From positions 1-64,000 of the forward strand of contig CAIZPP010000091.1 of assembly GCA_903934875.1 (NCBI GenBank): 64,000 nt of DNA, given 5' to 3'. Shown here piece by piece: positions 16,719 through 25,562 of this stretch; position 1 is the first letter of the stretch, and each line of letters begins with the position of its first letter. The translations under genes and the position numbers were made by a program. Below the pieces are notes generated by a model that saw nothing but the letters and a program-made list of their open reading frames with translations, did no database searches and was not told where the DNA came from. This DNA comes from an uncultured Methylococcaceae bacterium. GTDB lineage: Bacteria; Pseudomonadota; Gammaproteobacteria; Methylococcales; Methylococcaceae.

Positions 16719-16824
16719 TACAACGTTTTGAATATCGAAGAGTTACTTGTTAAGTTAGATTATTTTGCAAATCAATTCATACACAGGATGATGTGATTGA
16801 GTGTCATTTATTATTTTTCTTTGT
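16719..16824 (+). repeat. Intergenic repeat, subtype A, right end missing
   Basis: It starts TACAACGTTTTGAATATCGA and follows the A interior to TTATTATTTTTCTTTGT. Instead of the expected TAAGAAAAAACGCTGTA, a complete subtype B copy follows at once. This is therefore a junction of two family members. Confidence 0.88.
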
Positions 16825-16946
16825 TACAGCATTTTCATCTTAAAAATATGCCTAAAACAGACATTCCGTTAACCCTTCAGTTTAACCGAATAACCTGCGC
16901 TATCATACCCACTACCAAGTAACTCTTTGATGTTGGAAATGCTGTA
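16825..16946 (+). repeat. Intergenic repeat, subtype B, full-length, fused to an A copy
   Basis: It starts TACAGCATTTTCATCTTAAA and ends TTTGATGTTGGAAATGCTGTA (122 bp), with the core GTTTAACCGAATAACCTG. It ends 7 bp before the stop of the acyltransferase gene. Confidence 0.93.
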
Positions 16947-16953
16947 GTAGTGT

Positions 16954-17979
16954 TTAATGTGTAATTTTGTCGAGAGGTGGAATATAGCAAAATAAATACT
17001 TCTTCAACAAAATGGGAAATATAACTCCAGAAGCCAGTAGAACGGGTGCGTAAAATAGAAAATTAGTTCCATCCCAAGGTGCTATCCTAAGCATTGCGGA
17101 CTTTACAGCGCCAATCGCCATGGTATTCATAAGATAAATTGGAAAAGTATAAAACCCAAGTATAATTAAAATTCTTGAAGATGCCAACAATGGCCCATGC
17201 ACTAATCCGAGGAGCGCGGGGATTGACAATAATCCAAAAAAGAATTTATAAACCTTCTTTGATTCCTCATCATAAAAGTAATGATTCGTGAATGCAAGTG
17301 CCGTTAAAAATACGGCAACCCAGAACAGCCACCAGCGATCAAGATGAGCAAGTAATGCCTCATAGCGCTGATTTTTGCGTTTGCCATTATGCATCATAAA
17401 AAATCCGAGCAGAAAGAATAACAGATATTCCATGAATAGATGGATGGCAAACATCTTAGGCATCGGAAGAAAATGAAGGACACAGGCAACAAGCAACAAC
17501 AGGCTGCCCCGATACCTGAAAACGCTAAGCAGCACGGGTAAAGCCACATAAAGAAAGAACAATACAATAATATACCACAGAAAGCTGGAAAAGCTCTCAG
17601 TCGGGTACAGCACAATCAAGACAAAACTCGACAGGTCATGCACAGGGCTATCAACATGCATGTGAAAATATTGCGCGGCATTCTTTGCAATAAAAACGAT
17701 TATTGGAAAAATAAAATAGGCCGGCAGAAGACGTTTGCCACGTCTCAAAACGTAACCACCATAGTCGGAAAATGTTTGCAACGGATGCCAACTATATCCA
17801 GCAATGGCACCAGAGACAAACATAAAAAAAGACATATGAAAAACATAAATATGTTCATAGAAAACCCGGTACCACTCCACACCGCGCGGACCCTCATCGT
17901 AATTCGCCACAAGATGACCGGCGACTACCAGAAAAATTGCCAATCCTTTGGCTCTATCCAAATCATAAAGGCGTTTCAT
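16954..17979 (-). CDS. Acyltransferase family 3 membrane protein
   Basis: This gene encodes 341 residues with about ten membrane segments. The N-terminus MKRLYDLDRAKGLAIFLVVAG with the catalytic-type His (AGHLV), FHMSFFMFVSGAIAGYSW and the Arg-rich RRGKRLLPAYF loop place it in the acyltransferase 3 family. It is diverged from the paralogue at 12533, so it probably acylates a different position or substrate. Its ATG overlaps the stop of the upstream gene by 4 bp (17976-17979), so the two are translationally coupled. Confidence 0.9.
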   Translation of the reverse strand: MKRLYDLDRAKGLAIFLVVAGHLVANYDEGPRGVEWYRVFYEHIYVFHMSFFMFVSGAIAGYSWHPLQTFSDYGGYVLRRGKRLLPAYFIFPIIVFIAKNAAQYFHMHVDSPVHDLSSFVLIVLYPTESFSSFLWYIIVLFFLYVALPVLLSVFRYRGSLLLLVACVLHFLPMPKMFAIHLFMEYLLFFLLGFFMMHNGKRKNQRYEALLAHLDRWWLFWVAVFLTALAFTNHYFYDEESKKVYKFFFGLLSIPALLGLVHGPLLASSRILIILGFYTFPIYLMNTMAIGAVKSAMLRIAPWDGTNFLFYAPVLLASGVIFPILLKKYLFCYIPPLDKITH

Positions 17980-19157
17980 AGCGCAGAAGTTATTGGCATT
18001 GCCTTCTCAAAAACCGACATCGCATAATACACCCATGCTTGGGTCCAACGAAAATAGCAAATGCGGTTATCAAACCAGCGTGTTTTCTGGTATTTAAAAA
18101 AACCTGAATCCCTTATATACATATTATCAATAGACCAATCCAGCACCTGTTGAGCGAGTTTCTTGTCAGCTTCAGTGCCTCCCACCTGTAGCAAGGTTAA
18201 AATCGCTTGGGAGGCCGAGTGCATATCAATGGGATAAGTGTTGTTCTGATAATATTTTGGGGTCCCATCCTGCAAAAAGAATTGTTCGCGATAAAACTTC
18301 AGTCCCCTGCCTATGGCCGGGGTAAATTCTGTGTGCCCTGTGTGCTGCTGATACAAGCACAATGCCTCCAAGTTATAGCCAGTGTGAAAGCTATCGATGA
18401 ATTGATGATGGCTGCGCGTTCCATACGACCAGGAACCATCGGGGCGTTGCGCAAAAACCGCTTGTACTACGGCTGTATGCGCTTGCGCGAGCAAGGCTTG
18501 GTCATTCAATAAGGCCCCGGCTTGGGCGACCACAGCGGCACCCCACAGGCTCGCATTGTACACAAACACCGTTTCATCAGGAATGTAGGCAAAAAAAACC
18601 TGTCCGTCCTTTTCCGTATAGAGGCGGTCACTGATAAATTGTGTGGCATCCAGCGCCGCTTTGCGGTAATCAGCCCTGTTCAGAGCATCCGCCAGAGCAA
18701 ATAGCGCCCGGGCGATGTAGCTAGTGGTAATGATGTTGGGCGTGGTCGTCGGCACATAAAATGCCCGCGATTGCCAGTCAAAATGGTAGCCCCAGCAAAA
18801 ATGCCCCCACTCCACACGGGAGCAAGGATGGGCCAGCAACCAATCGGCCAAACGTTGCGCCTCTTCAAGGAATGCAACGGACTGGGTGCGCCGGTAATCC
18901 TCCAATAGCCCCAATATCACTAAAGCAATCCCCTTGGGATTGCGCATTTTTGGCACCAACAGCAAAGTCCGCAGATTTACCGGGCTGCGTTTATTGAATT
19001 GGATTAAACACAGGCGAAAAAAACTGCTGTTATAAAGCGGTGTTTTTTTAAACAGACGGCTGTTCAAGCCGTCGAAAGGGTCGAAGCTGGCGTAATCCGC
19101 TTTCGCCATGTTCTCGCGCAGGCCCTGGCTGATGGCAATATACTGCTCCAATTGCAT
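17976..19157 (-). CDS. Soluble alpha/alpha-barrel-like EPS protein of unknown function
   Basis: This gene encodes 393 residues, helical, with repeated pairs of helices typical of an (alpha/alpha)6 barrel. Markers include CWGYHFDWQSRAFYVPTTTP, a Phe/Tyr-rich SFHTGYNLEAL, PKYYQNNTYPIDMHSASQAI and RWTQAWVYYAM. The Trp/His-rich loops look like a carbohydrate-binding cleft. There is no signal peptide. Related proteins occur in many EPS loci; a C5-epimerase, lyase or isomerase activity is possible but unproven. GGAG lies 10 nt before the ATG. The acyltransferase follows with a 4-bp overlap. Confidence 0.7.
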   Translation of the reverse strand: MQLEQYIAISQGLRENMAKADYASFDPFDGLNSRLFKKTPLYNSSFFRLCLIQFNKRSPVNLRTLLLVPKMRNPKGIALVILGLLEDYRRTQSVAFLEEAQRLADWLLAHPCSRVEWGHFCWGYHFDWQSRAFYVPTTTPNIITTSYIARALFALADALNRADYRKAALDATQFISDRLYTEKDGQVFFAYIPDETVFVYNASLWGAAVVAQAGALLNDQALLAQAHTAVVQAVFAQRPDGSWSYGTRSHHQFIDSFHTGYNLEALCLYQQHTGHTEFTPAIGRGLKFYREQFFLQDGTPKYYQNNTYPIDMHSASQAILTLLQVGGTEADKKLAQQVLDWSIDNMYIRDSGFFKYQKTRWFDNRICYFRWTQAWVYYAMSVFEKAMPITSAL

Positions 19158-19171
19158 GAGGCCGAACTCCT

Positions 19172-21361
19172 TTAATGATTGTCGCTTTGCAAAAGCAGGT
19201 TTAAATCGACAGCCATAGGCCTGTCGATCATCAAGGATTCGATGGCAAGGATGGTTGCCAAACTGCTCGCCAATAACTCTTCTGAACTAACGCAAGGCTT
19301 GCCGGTTTGTATTGCCGCGATCCAGGCTGCCAACATCGATTTCTGGCCTTTATCCTGCGACGATAGCGCTTGGCGTGAGGTTCCATGTTCATGCGTATAT
19401 AAAATGGCTTCCTTGAAATCATTAATAACCGCCGAACGCCCACCGCCAAATACCTCAATGTATTCCTTAGGCATCGCCTTGGAACCATCTGAGGCATAGG
19501 TGATTGTCGCAATACTCCCGTTGGCGAATCGCAATGAGACCACTAGGTTATCATTCAGCACGGGCGATTTGTTTGCTTTGCCCACGCCCATGGCATAAAC
19601 ACTGACTGGCATCGATTGGGCCAAAGTCGCAGCCAAATCAATAAAATGACAGCCTTCGCCTATCATGCGTCCACCGCCTATGAGCGGGTCCTGTATCCAA
19701 TGATCGTCGGGAATGCTACCGGCATTGACGCGTATGTTAATGACCACCGGTGCGACAATGCCTGCAAAGTGCTGGATGAGCATTTTTGTCAACGGGGCAA
19801 ATCGACGGTTGAACCCAACCATGAGTTGGCAGGCGCTTGCCTGTTCCAACGCTTCCCTGACTTTGTAGAGATCCTCCACATTTAAGGCCAGTGGCTTTTC
19901 CACAAAAACGTGCTTGCCTGCCTCTAATGCCCTGGCCACGCTGGAGGCATGGGTGTCATGGCGAGTCGCAACCATAAGCAAATCGGTATCCTCGCCTAGG
20001 ATTTCGTCTAGCTCCCCGGCACAGAAAGCAAAATCAAATTGTTCTGCGACACCTTTGGCTGAACGCCCGCTCTGTGTGACTATCCCTCTTAACTCAACAG
20101 ACGCATCGGCCTTTAATATCGGTAACAAACTGGCTGTGGCGTAATTACCGGCACCGTAAAACGATACGCCTAAACGGGATTTGTTAATTGGGCGGGGCGC
20201 GACCGTCAGTCTTGTTAAATCGCTGGCATTTCCTGTCGTTTTGCTTGGATATTGCAGGACGATACCGATATAAGGCTCTTTCTTTTTCCCTTCGAGGAGA
20301 TGGTATGCATCCGCTGCCCGTTCCAGAGGGAAACGATGCGTAATCAGTCCGTTAATGTCTAATTTTCTCTGGGAAATCAACGCCAGTATGGTTTCCATGT
20401 TGCGCTGCTCGCTGAAACGGACATAAGCCAGCGGATAATCGTTACCCGCTTCTTCATAGAAAGGGTCATACCGTCCGGGACCGTAGGAACAGGAGATGGT
20501 GACTGCAATTTCTTTCTTGAAATAATCCTCTCGTGGAATGTCCATGCGTACGGCACCCACCACAACCACCCGTCCCTTCTTGCGGGTCGCCTGACCGCAT
20601 AATTCAATGGGCTGGTTCGATGCGGTTCCCGCACAAACCAACACACCGTCAACACCATGCCCGCCTGTCGCCGCAAGGCAGGCATTGACCGGATCTGTGC
20701 CAGGTTTGATGCCTAGCGCTCCATAGCGTTCCGCCAAATCCACCAAAGCCGGGTCGAGGTCGGTGCCTATCACTCTGCAGCCGTTGGCTTGTAGCAACTG
20801 CACGGTGATCTGTCCTAGCAGCCCCAAACCCAGAACCAAAAAAGTTTCACCCATCAACGGCTGTGACAGGCGGACACCCTGCAAGGCGATAGCGCCTATG
20901 GTCGTAAAGGCGGCCTCTTCGTCAGTCACATTGGCCGGAACCTTGACCACCAAGTTTTTGGGCACCGCCACAAAATCGGCATGGTTGGCATAGCCGACCC
21001 CTGCGCAGGCAACACGGTCCCCCGGCAACACGCCTTTCACCAAGCCACCGACAGCCAAAACCTCGCCGGATGAAGAATACCCCATCGGGCTAGGTGAGTT
21101 TAGGCGGGTGTTCACGGTCTGAAAAGTTTTGGCGAGGCCTTCTGTTTTCATTTTGTTGACCACCTGCTTGACCAAATCGGGCCTAGCCAGCGCTTTTTGA
21201 ACAAGATTTTTCTTGCCCATATCGATTTTGGTTTTTTCTGTGCCGGCACTAATAGCCGAACAGTGGTTCCTCACCAGCACAAAATTATCGTGTAAAGTGG
21301 GCACGGGCACGTCTGCCACGTCAATGATGCCGGTCCGTAATGCCTGTACAATTTGTTTCAT
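19172..21361 (-). CDS. Bi-domain oxidoreductase: zinc-type alcohol dehydrogenase fused to Gfo/Idh/MocA
   Basis: This gene encodes 729 residues. Residues 1-365 are a medium-chain dehydrogenase/reductase domain: GYSSSGEVLAVG, GDRVACAGVGYANHA, then the NAD-binding VLGLGLLGQITVQLL. Residues 390-729 are a Gfo/Idh/MocA domain with VSFYGAGNYA, the EKP motif in VFVEKPLALNV and GGRMIGEGCHFIDLA. Such fusions are a recurring component of bacterial EPS/capsule loci and are thought to perform successive sugar oxidations. The two active sites may work on one nucleotide sugar. The gene lies 14 bp upstream of the alpha/alpha-barrel gene. Confidence 0.9.
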   Translation of the reverse strand: MKQIVQALRTGIIDVADVPVPTLHDNFVLVRNHCSAISAGTEKTKIDMGKKNLVQKALARPDLVKQVVNKMKTEGLAKTFQTVNTRLNSPSPMGYSSSGEVLAVGGLVKGVLPGDRVACAGVGYANHADFVAVPKNLVVKVPANVTDEEAAFTTIGAIALQGVRLSQPLMGETFLVLGLGLLGQITVQLLQANGCRVIGTDLDPALVDLAERYGALGIKPGTDPVNACLAATGGHGVDGVLVCAGTASNQPIELCGQATRKKGRVVVVGAVRMDIPREDYFKKEIAVTISCSYGPGRYDPFYEEAGNDYPLAYVRFSEQRNMETILALISQRKLDINGLITHRFPLERAADAYHLLEGKKKEPYIGIVLQYPSKTTGNASDLTRLTVAPRPINKSRLGVSFYGAGNYATASLLPILKADASVELRGIVTQSGRSAKGVAEQFDFAFCAGELDEILGEDTDLLMVATRHDTHASSVARALEAGKHVFVEKPLALNVEDLYKVREALEQASACQLMVGFNRRFAPLTKMLIQHFAGIVAPVVINIRVNAGSIPDDHWIQDPLIGGGRMIGEGCHFIDLAATLAQSMPVSVYAMGVGKANKSPVLNDNLVVSLRFANGSIATITYASDGSKAMPKEYIEVFGGGRSAVINDFKEAILYTHEHGTSRQALSSQDKGQKSMLAAWIAAIQTGKPCVSSEELLASSLATILAIESLMIDRPMAVDLNLLLQSDNH

Positions 21362-21387
21362 TATAGGAACCTATATGTCTAATAGTT

Positions 21388-21509
21388 TACAGCATTTTTT
21401 CTTAACAAAGAAAAATATTAAAGGACATCCAATCAAACCATCCTGTGTGTGATTTGCTTTGCCAACAATATAATTTAACAAGCAACTCTTCGATATTAAA
21501 CACGCTGTA
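21388..21509 (-). repeat. Intergenic repeat, subtype A, full-length 122 bp
   Basis: It starts TACAGCATTTTTTCTTAACA and ends TTCGATATTAAACACGCTGTA. The right-hand TA is directly followed by the stop codon (TCA on this strand) of the Wzy gene, with no base between. Confidence 0.92.
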
Positions 21510-22985
21510 TCATGAAGCCAGACTTCTGTTCAACGCGCCTTCATTGTTACCGGTGATGTCCAAAGCAGTCCCCCGACGTGGCAACTCGAGCTGGGATTTG
21601 CCGTCATGCGCCATATTCTCAGCTTTGGCCAATCTCGCCAACCCTAGGCTAATTCCGAATATCATCCACAAATAGGTATGCTCCGGTCGTGGCGCAAAGG
21701 ATCCGTTGGTAAAACCATCAACCAGAAATCCGCTTAAGGAGGCCGCCATTCCGTGGAAGAATGCGCGAAACAGCGGGGGAGCACCTGGAGCATGATATAA
21801 AAATTGAAACAACCGCCAATAAAAATATAAGACTAGCACAAAACCGACGATACCGGTATCCATCAGAATCCGCAAATATACGCTATGCGGGTGATCAGCG
21901 AAGTACCAGCCATATTTTACCCCATTCGACCAGAATGTTGATTCCAGTCCGTTACCGATGACAGGGTTCTTCAACACCTCTGGAAATAATATGTACCACC
22001 CCTCAACCCGACCGGCTGTCAACTTGTCCTCTTTATTGGAGGAATGGCGACTGCTCTCCAATCCTAGGGTGGCCCGCTCGATCACTTCACCAGGAATCGC
22101 CAACGCGCCTAGGAGCAGGGCGCCTGCCGCCATCGCCAAGCTAAGCGCCTTATTTTCACGTGTCAGAAAGAACGCCACTAGAATGATCAGCACGGCCACA
22201 TAAGCACCACGGGAAAAGGTAATCATTACCCCCCCTAAGACGCAACTCAGGGCTATCAGCGTGGCAAATTTTGCCCATAGACTGCGCAAGGCTGGAATCA
22301 AGAATAGCAGGGGACCGAATACCATGACCAGCATCATGCCGAATTCGTTGGCGTGCATACCCCCCATTTCGCTCAAAAATCCACGCCTGGCGATCGCTGA
22401 CATTGATGCACCGCTTTTGAGAACAAAGATTACAATGGCTAGGGACGGCAGGGTGGCGGAAATAACAAACACGGGGAGAAACCGCTCCGGCCTTTTGCTA
22501 TGGACCACTGCACACGCCAGCAACCACGCTAAAAGCACTTTAAGAAAGGGTTTGAATATGTAGTTGTTTAGATAATTGTAAGCCGTCATCTCCGTCGCAT
22601 TGCTTAGTAGAAGCATGTAGACAGGCACTTCACGCAAATGCCCCAATCCGATGAATGCAGCCCAAGTCACAGGCAACAGATACGCCCACCATACCCAAGG
22701 TGGCAACAGATTGATATCATATTTCTTAGTATAGGCCTTGGCGCACAATGAAAAAGAGGTGGTGAATGACAAATAAGTGATTATATTAAAGCCATGGAAT
22801 TGCGGAAGGAACATCGACAATGGCATCAGAATCATCAATAAAACAACGCCTATTCGGTAATCCAGAAATATCCCTATGATTGGCAAAATAGGCGCAAAAA
22901 ATATCAAGCTGAGCCAATCGGTTAAAGCGACCAATATGCCATAGGCCACAGCCACACAAAACATCGCAAAGTACGCAAAATACAT
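21510..22985 (-). CDS. wzy: O-antigen polymerase/ligase-like membrane protein (Wzy type)
   Basis: This gene encodes 491 residues with about 12 membrane segments. The Wzy_C-type large loop includes GRVEGWYILFPEVLKNPVIGNG and the signature HPHSVYLRILMDTGIVGF. These proteins polymerise lipid-linked repeat units in the periplasm or ligate glycans. With Wzx next door (23113) and Wza/Wzz-like EpsE/EpsF, a Wzy-dependent EPS pathway is complete in the window. Both gene ends touch repeat copies (0 bp at the stop, 4 bp at the start), so no conventional ribosome-binding site is visible upstream of the ATG. Confidence 0.88.
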   Translation of the reverse strand: MYFAYFAMFCVAVAYGILVALTDWLSLIFFAPILPIIGIFLDYRIGVVLLMILMPLSMFLPQFHGFNIITYLSFTTSFSLCAKAYTKKYDINLLPPWVWWAYLLPVTWAAFIGLGHLREVPVYMLLLSNATEMTAYNYLNNYIFKPFLKVLLAWLLACAVVHSKRPERFLPVFVISATLPSLAIVIFVLKSGASMSAIARRGFLSEMGGMHANEFGMMLVMVFGPLLFLIPALRSLWAKFATLIALSCVLGGVMITFSRGAYVAVLIILVAFFLTRENKALSLAMAAGALLLGALAIPGEVIERATLGLESSRHSSNKEDKLTAGRVEGWYILFPEVLKNPVIGNGLESTFWSNGVKYGWYFADHPHSVYLRILMDTGIVGFVLVLYFYWRLFQFLYHAPGAPPLFRAFFHGMAASLSGFLVDGFTNGSFAPRPEHTYLWMIFGISLGLARLAKAENMAHDGKSQLELPRRGTALDITGNNEGALNRSLAS

Positions 22986-22989
22986 AAGC

Positions 22990-23112
22990 TACAGCGTTTT
23001 TAATATCGAAAAGTTACTTGTTAAATTATATTATTTTGCGAAGCAATTCACACGCAGGATAGTTTGTTTGAGTGTCCTTTATTATTTTTCTTTGTTAAGA
23101 AAAAACGCTGTA
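22990..23112 (+). repeat. Intergenic repeat, subtype A, full-length 123 bp
   Basis: It starts TACAGCGTTTTTAATATCGA and ends TTAAGAAAAAACGCTGTA. It fills the whole gap between the Wzx stop (0 bp) and the Wzy start (4 bp). Confidence 0.94.
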
Positions 23113-24369
23113 TCACCTACCTCTCGCAAAAATAATCTTGCGCAAGGCTATGATCAACAATATCAGATTACAGGCATAGGTAGTGACATAGGCATAGGTT
23201 ACCCCTTTCGTTCCCCAAACTTGCAGGAAATAGATGGATAATCCTACGAAAAGAGCAGGTATCAAGACCTCCAGCGTCATGTACCATTTTTTGTAATCCT
23301 TGGCCACTAGCACGAATCCGCATGACCAAGAAGCCATCTTAAAGACATCGCCGACCAGTTGTGCGGGGAATAAGTCCCGCATGGAAATGAATTTGGCGGT
23401 GAACAAGAGGTGGATGACCAAATCCCGGCAGAAAAACAAAGCCAGGGCGGCAAGGGACAGCAACCCGCAGACTGCGCCTACGGTCCGCAGGATTTCGCGC
23501 CGCAACTCGAAGGGATGCGTTATCTCCGCCAGCCTAGGCATGAAGTAAAGGGATAGCGAACTGGCGAAGACAGTCAGATAAACTTCAGACAGGCGCCAAA
23601 CCGCCTGCCAATTTCCGGCCTCGCCCAAACCGACCCGCTGGGCTATCTGATCGCGGATTAGGATCAATGCCAACGGGCCGCAGACCGCATGGGCAATCAA
23701 TAGCGGGAAAAAACCCAGTATTTTTCTGGCTTCGCTGCCTGATGCCGTACCCCACAATTGCCGCCAAGTGAAAGCCCGCACCCGCAGGGCGCAAAGCAGC
23801 ATGAAGAAAAAACCCAAACCGTAGGAGATGACCAATCCCTCCAGCCCTCCGGGTATGCCTGCGCTGACCGACAGCGAGACAAACACGGCAAAGCCCAAGA
23901 GATTGTTGACAGTCATCGCTGTGGACACCAGCCCCATACGCTTCTGTCCGGTCAACAAACCCGATATTAACGGACTGAACACTATCGGGATGATAGAACC
24001 GGCCAGTAGCAGGATGATCCACGCATAGCCTGCATTCTGCAAAAACCTTCTGGCCAAAGGTTCCGCTGCCAAAATGAGGCATCCTGTCACGATCAGGCAG
24101 AGCAACAAAGTCAGTTTGACGGCGCTGCCCAACAGCCTTGAAACCTTGACCTCGTCCCCGTTGTATTCGGCGGTGAATCGGGTCACGGCGGTATTAAGCG
24201 GCGTCGCCATCATACCGGACAGCAAGTTGATAAGATTGGCAATTTGTCCAGTCAAGGCAATGCCTTCCGGGCCAAGGTATACGGCGGTGATTTTCACGCT
24301 GGCAAAACTCAGCGCAAGCCGGACCATCGACTGTGTGCCACCGAAGAAAAATGCCCGTTTTAAGCCCAC
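23113..24369 (-). CDS. wzx: Polysaccharide flippase (Wzx-like, MOP superfamily)
   Basis: This gene encodes 418 residues with 12 or more hydrophobic segments and the flippase-like N-terminus VRLALSFASVKITAVYLGPEGIA. The N-terminal half contains TAVTRFTAEYN, and a GxGE-type loop (QRVGLGEAGNWQAVWRLSE) follows. It would flip undecaprenyl-linked repeat units to the periplasmic face for Wzy. The start is a GTG at 24367-24369. Its stop codon lies directly against a repeat copy. Confidence 0.88.
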   Translation of the reverse strand: MGLKRAFFFGGTQSMVRLALSFASVKITAVYLGPEGIALTGQIANLINLLSGMMATPLNTAVTRFTAEYNGDEVKVSRLLGSAVKLTLLLCLIVTGCLILAAEPLARRFLQNAGYAWIILLLAGSIIPIVFSPLISGLLTGQKRMGLVSTAMTVNNLLGFAVFVSLSVSAGIPGGLEGLVISYGLGFFFMLLCALRVRAFTWRQLWGTASGSEARKILGFFPLLIAHAVCGPLALILIRDQIAQRVGLGEAGNWQAVWRLSEVYLTVFASSLSLYFMPRLAEITHPFELRREILRTVGAVCGLLSLAALALFFCRDLVIHLLFTAKFISMRDLFPAQLVGDVFKMASWSCGFVLVAKDYKKWYMTLEVLIPALFVGLSIYFLQVWGTKGVTYAYVTTYACNLILLIIALRKIIFARGR

Positions 24370-24397
24370 TGTTGACTCGACCTAGGTTCTGTGGGCA

Positions 24398-25561
24398 TCA
24401 TGCGCACACAGTGGATGCAGTTGATAAGGAATCGATTAGGGCCTCGTAGCGGGCGATAACACCGGACAATGAATGGCTTGCAATCAAATACTGCCTTGCG
24501 CATGCACTTTCTTCCACCCACAAGGCATCGTTTGAACACAGGGACGACACAGCCTCTTGCATGGCTTTCGCATCATCGACAACCAAACCGACTGGGCGGT
24601 CTCCCGCACGCGCGCCACAATCGAAAAACGAAACCGTAGGAACCCCCCTCGCCCAGGATTGCAGAAATGTGTTCGGAAAACCCTCCGACTCCGAAGTGTT
24701 GACAAAAACGCGGGCATCGTCGAAATGCCTGCCGAGGTCGGCATGGGGAACAAAGCCGAGGAACTCCACATTGGGCAGGGTGTGCGCACGGTTTGCGATC
24801 GCCGTGTAATAGCTGTCCTCGGCACTGCTCGCGGAAGGTCCGCCGATCATGCGGAAGCGCAACTGCGGCAGGCTTTCCGCAAGGTCTAAAAACAACTCCG
24901 CACGCTTCCATTGCCGCATCATCGCAACCCATAGCACGGTGAGTTTGTGACTCGCGTTGGTTTCCGCCGGGGGCGCTGGGTAACAGCTTGGGATGATTAT
25001 GGCCTCGCGGCCCCGCCATTCCCGGCAAGAGGACAATTGGGCGCTATTTTGCGCCACAATCGCATCGGCGCAACGCAGCCCAAAATAAAACAGTATTCTG
25101 TCCCTCCAGTCATTGAGGATGGATTCGGTTCCGTGATGGAAATCCTGATTGTGCGCTGCGGCATAGATAAACCGCTTGCCGTGGAGACGGGCGTAGGCAC
25201 CGACCACAAACGTGACAGCACTCGCGGTTCGCTGGTAATAAATATCCGCCCCCACCCTGCCCATGGTCTGCCAGACGCTGGTCAGGCGGGGATGGAAGAA
25301 ACGGAGCAGCGGAATGGATGGGCCGGTTCGGACGATCTTGTGCACACGGATTCCATCAATTTCGGTTTCGTCGGGCTGTCCATAGTCGTTAGTCGCCACG
25401 GACACGCGATAGCCCGCGTCGCGCAGGCCCCGCGCAAGAAAAGACTGCTGCACTTCCGCGCCGCCGGCGAAAACGATGCTGCGGTCACCCGCGAGCACAG
25501 GATAAATATGCGGGGCGACGAAACAAATATGCGGCTTTTCCAGACGGTTTCGATTTTGCAT
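24398..25561 (-). CDS. GT4-like glycosyltransferase, first of a tandem pair
   Basis: This gene encodes about 387 residues from the ATG at 25559-25561, one base past the stop of the upstream gene. The open frame extends to a TTG at 25582, inside that gene. The N-terminus HICFVAPHIYPVLAGDRSI and the C-terminal SESEGFPNTFLQSWARGVPT show a GT-B glycosyltransferase. In the E-x7-E motif the second Glu is replaced by Gln (EGFPNTFLQ), as in the neighbouring paralogue. Strong similarity to the protein encoded at 25563 along the whole length indicates a tandem duplication with later divergence, probably adding successive sugars of the same or related type. Confidence 0.9.
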   Translation of the reverse strand: MQNRNRLEKPHICFVAPHIYPVLAGDRSIVFAGGAEVQQSFLARGLRDAGYRVSVATNDYGQPDETEIDGIRVHKIVRTGPSIPLLRFFHPRLTSVWQTMGRVGADIYYQRTASAVTFVVGAYARLHGKRFIYAAAHNQDFHHGTESILNDWRDRILFYFGLRCADAIVAQNSAQLSSCREWRGREAIIIPSCYPAPPAETNASHKLTVLWVAMMRQWKRAELFLDLAESLPQLRFRMIGGPSASSAEDSYYTAIANRAHTLPNVEFLGFVPHADLGRHFDDARVFVNTSESEGFPNTFLQSWARGVPTVSFFDCGARAGDRPVGLVVDDAKAMQEAVSSLCSNDALWVEESACARQYLIASHSLSGVIARYEALIDSLSTASTVCA

Positions 25562-25562
25562 G

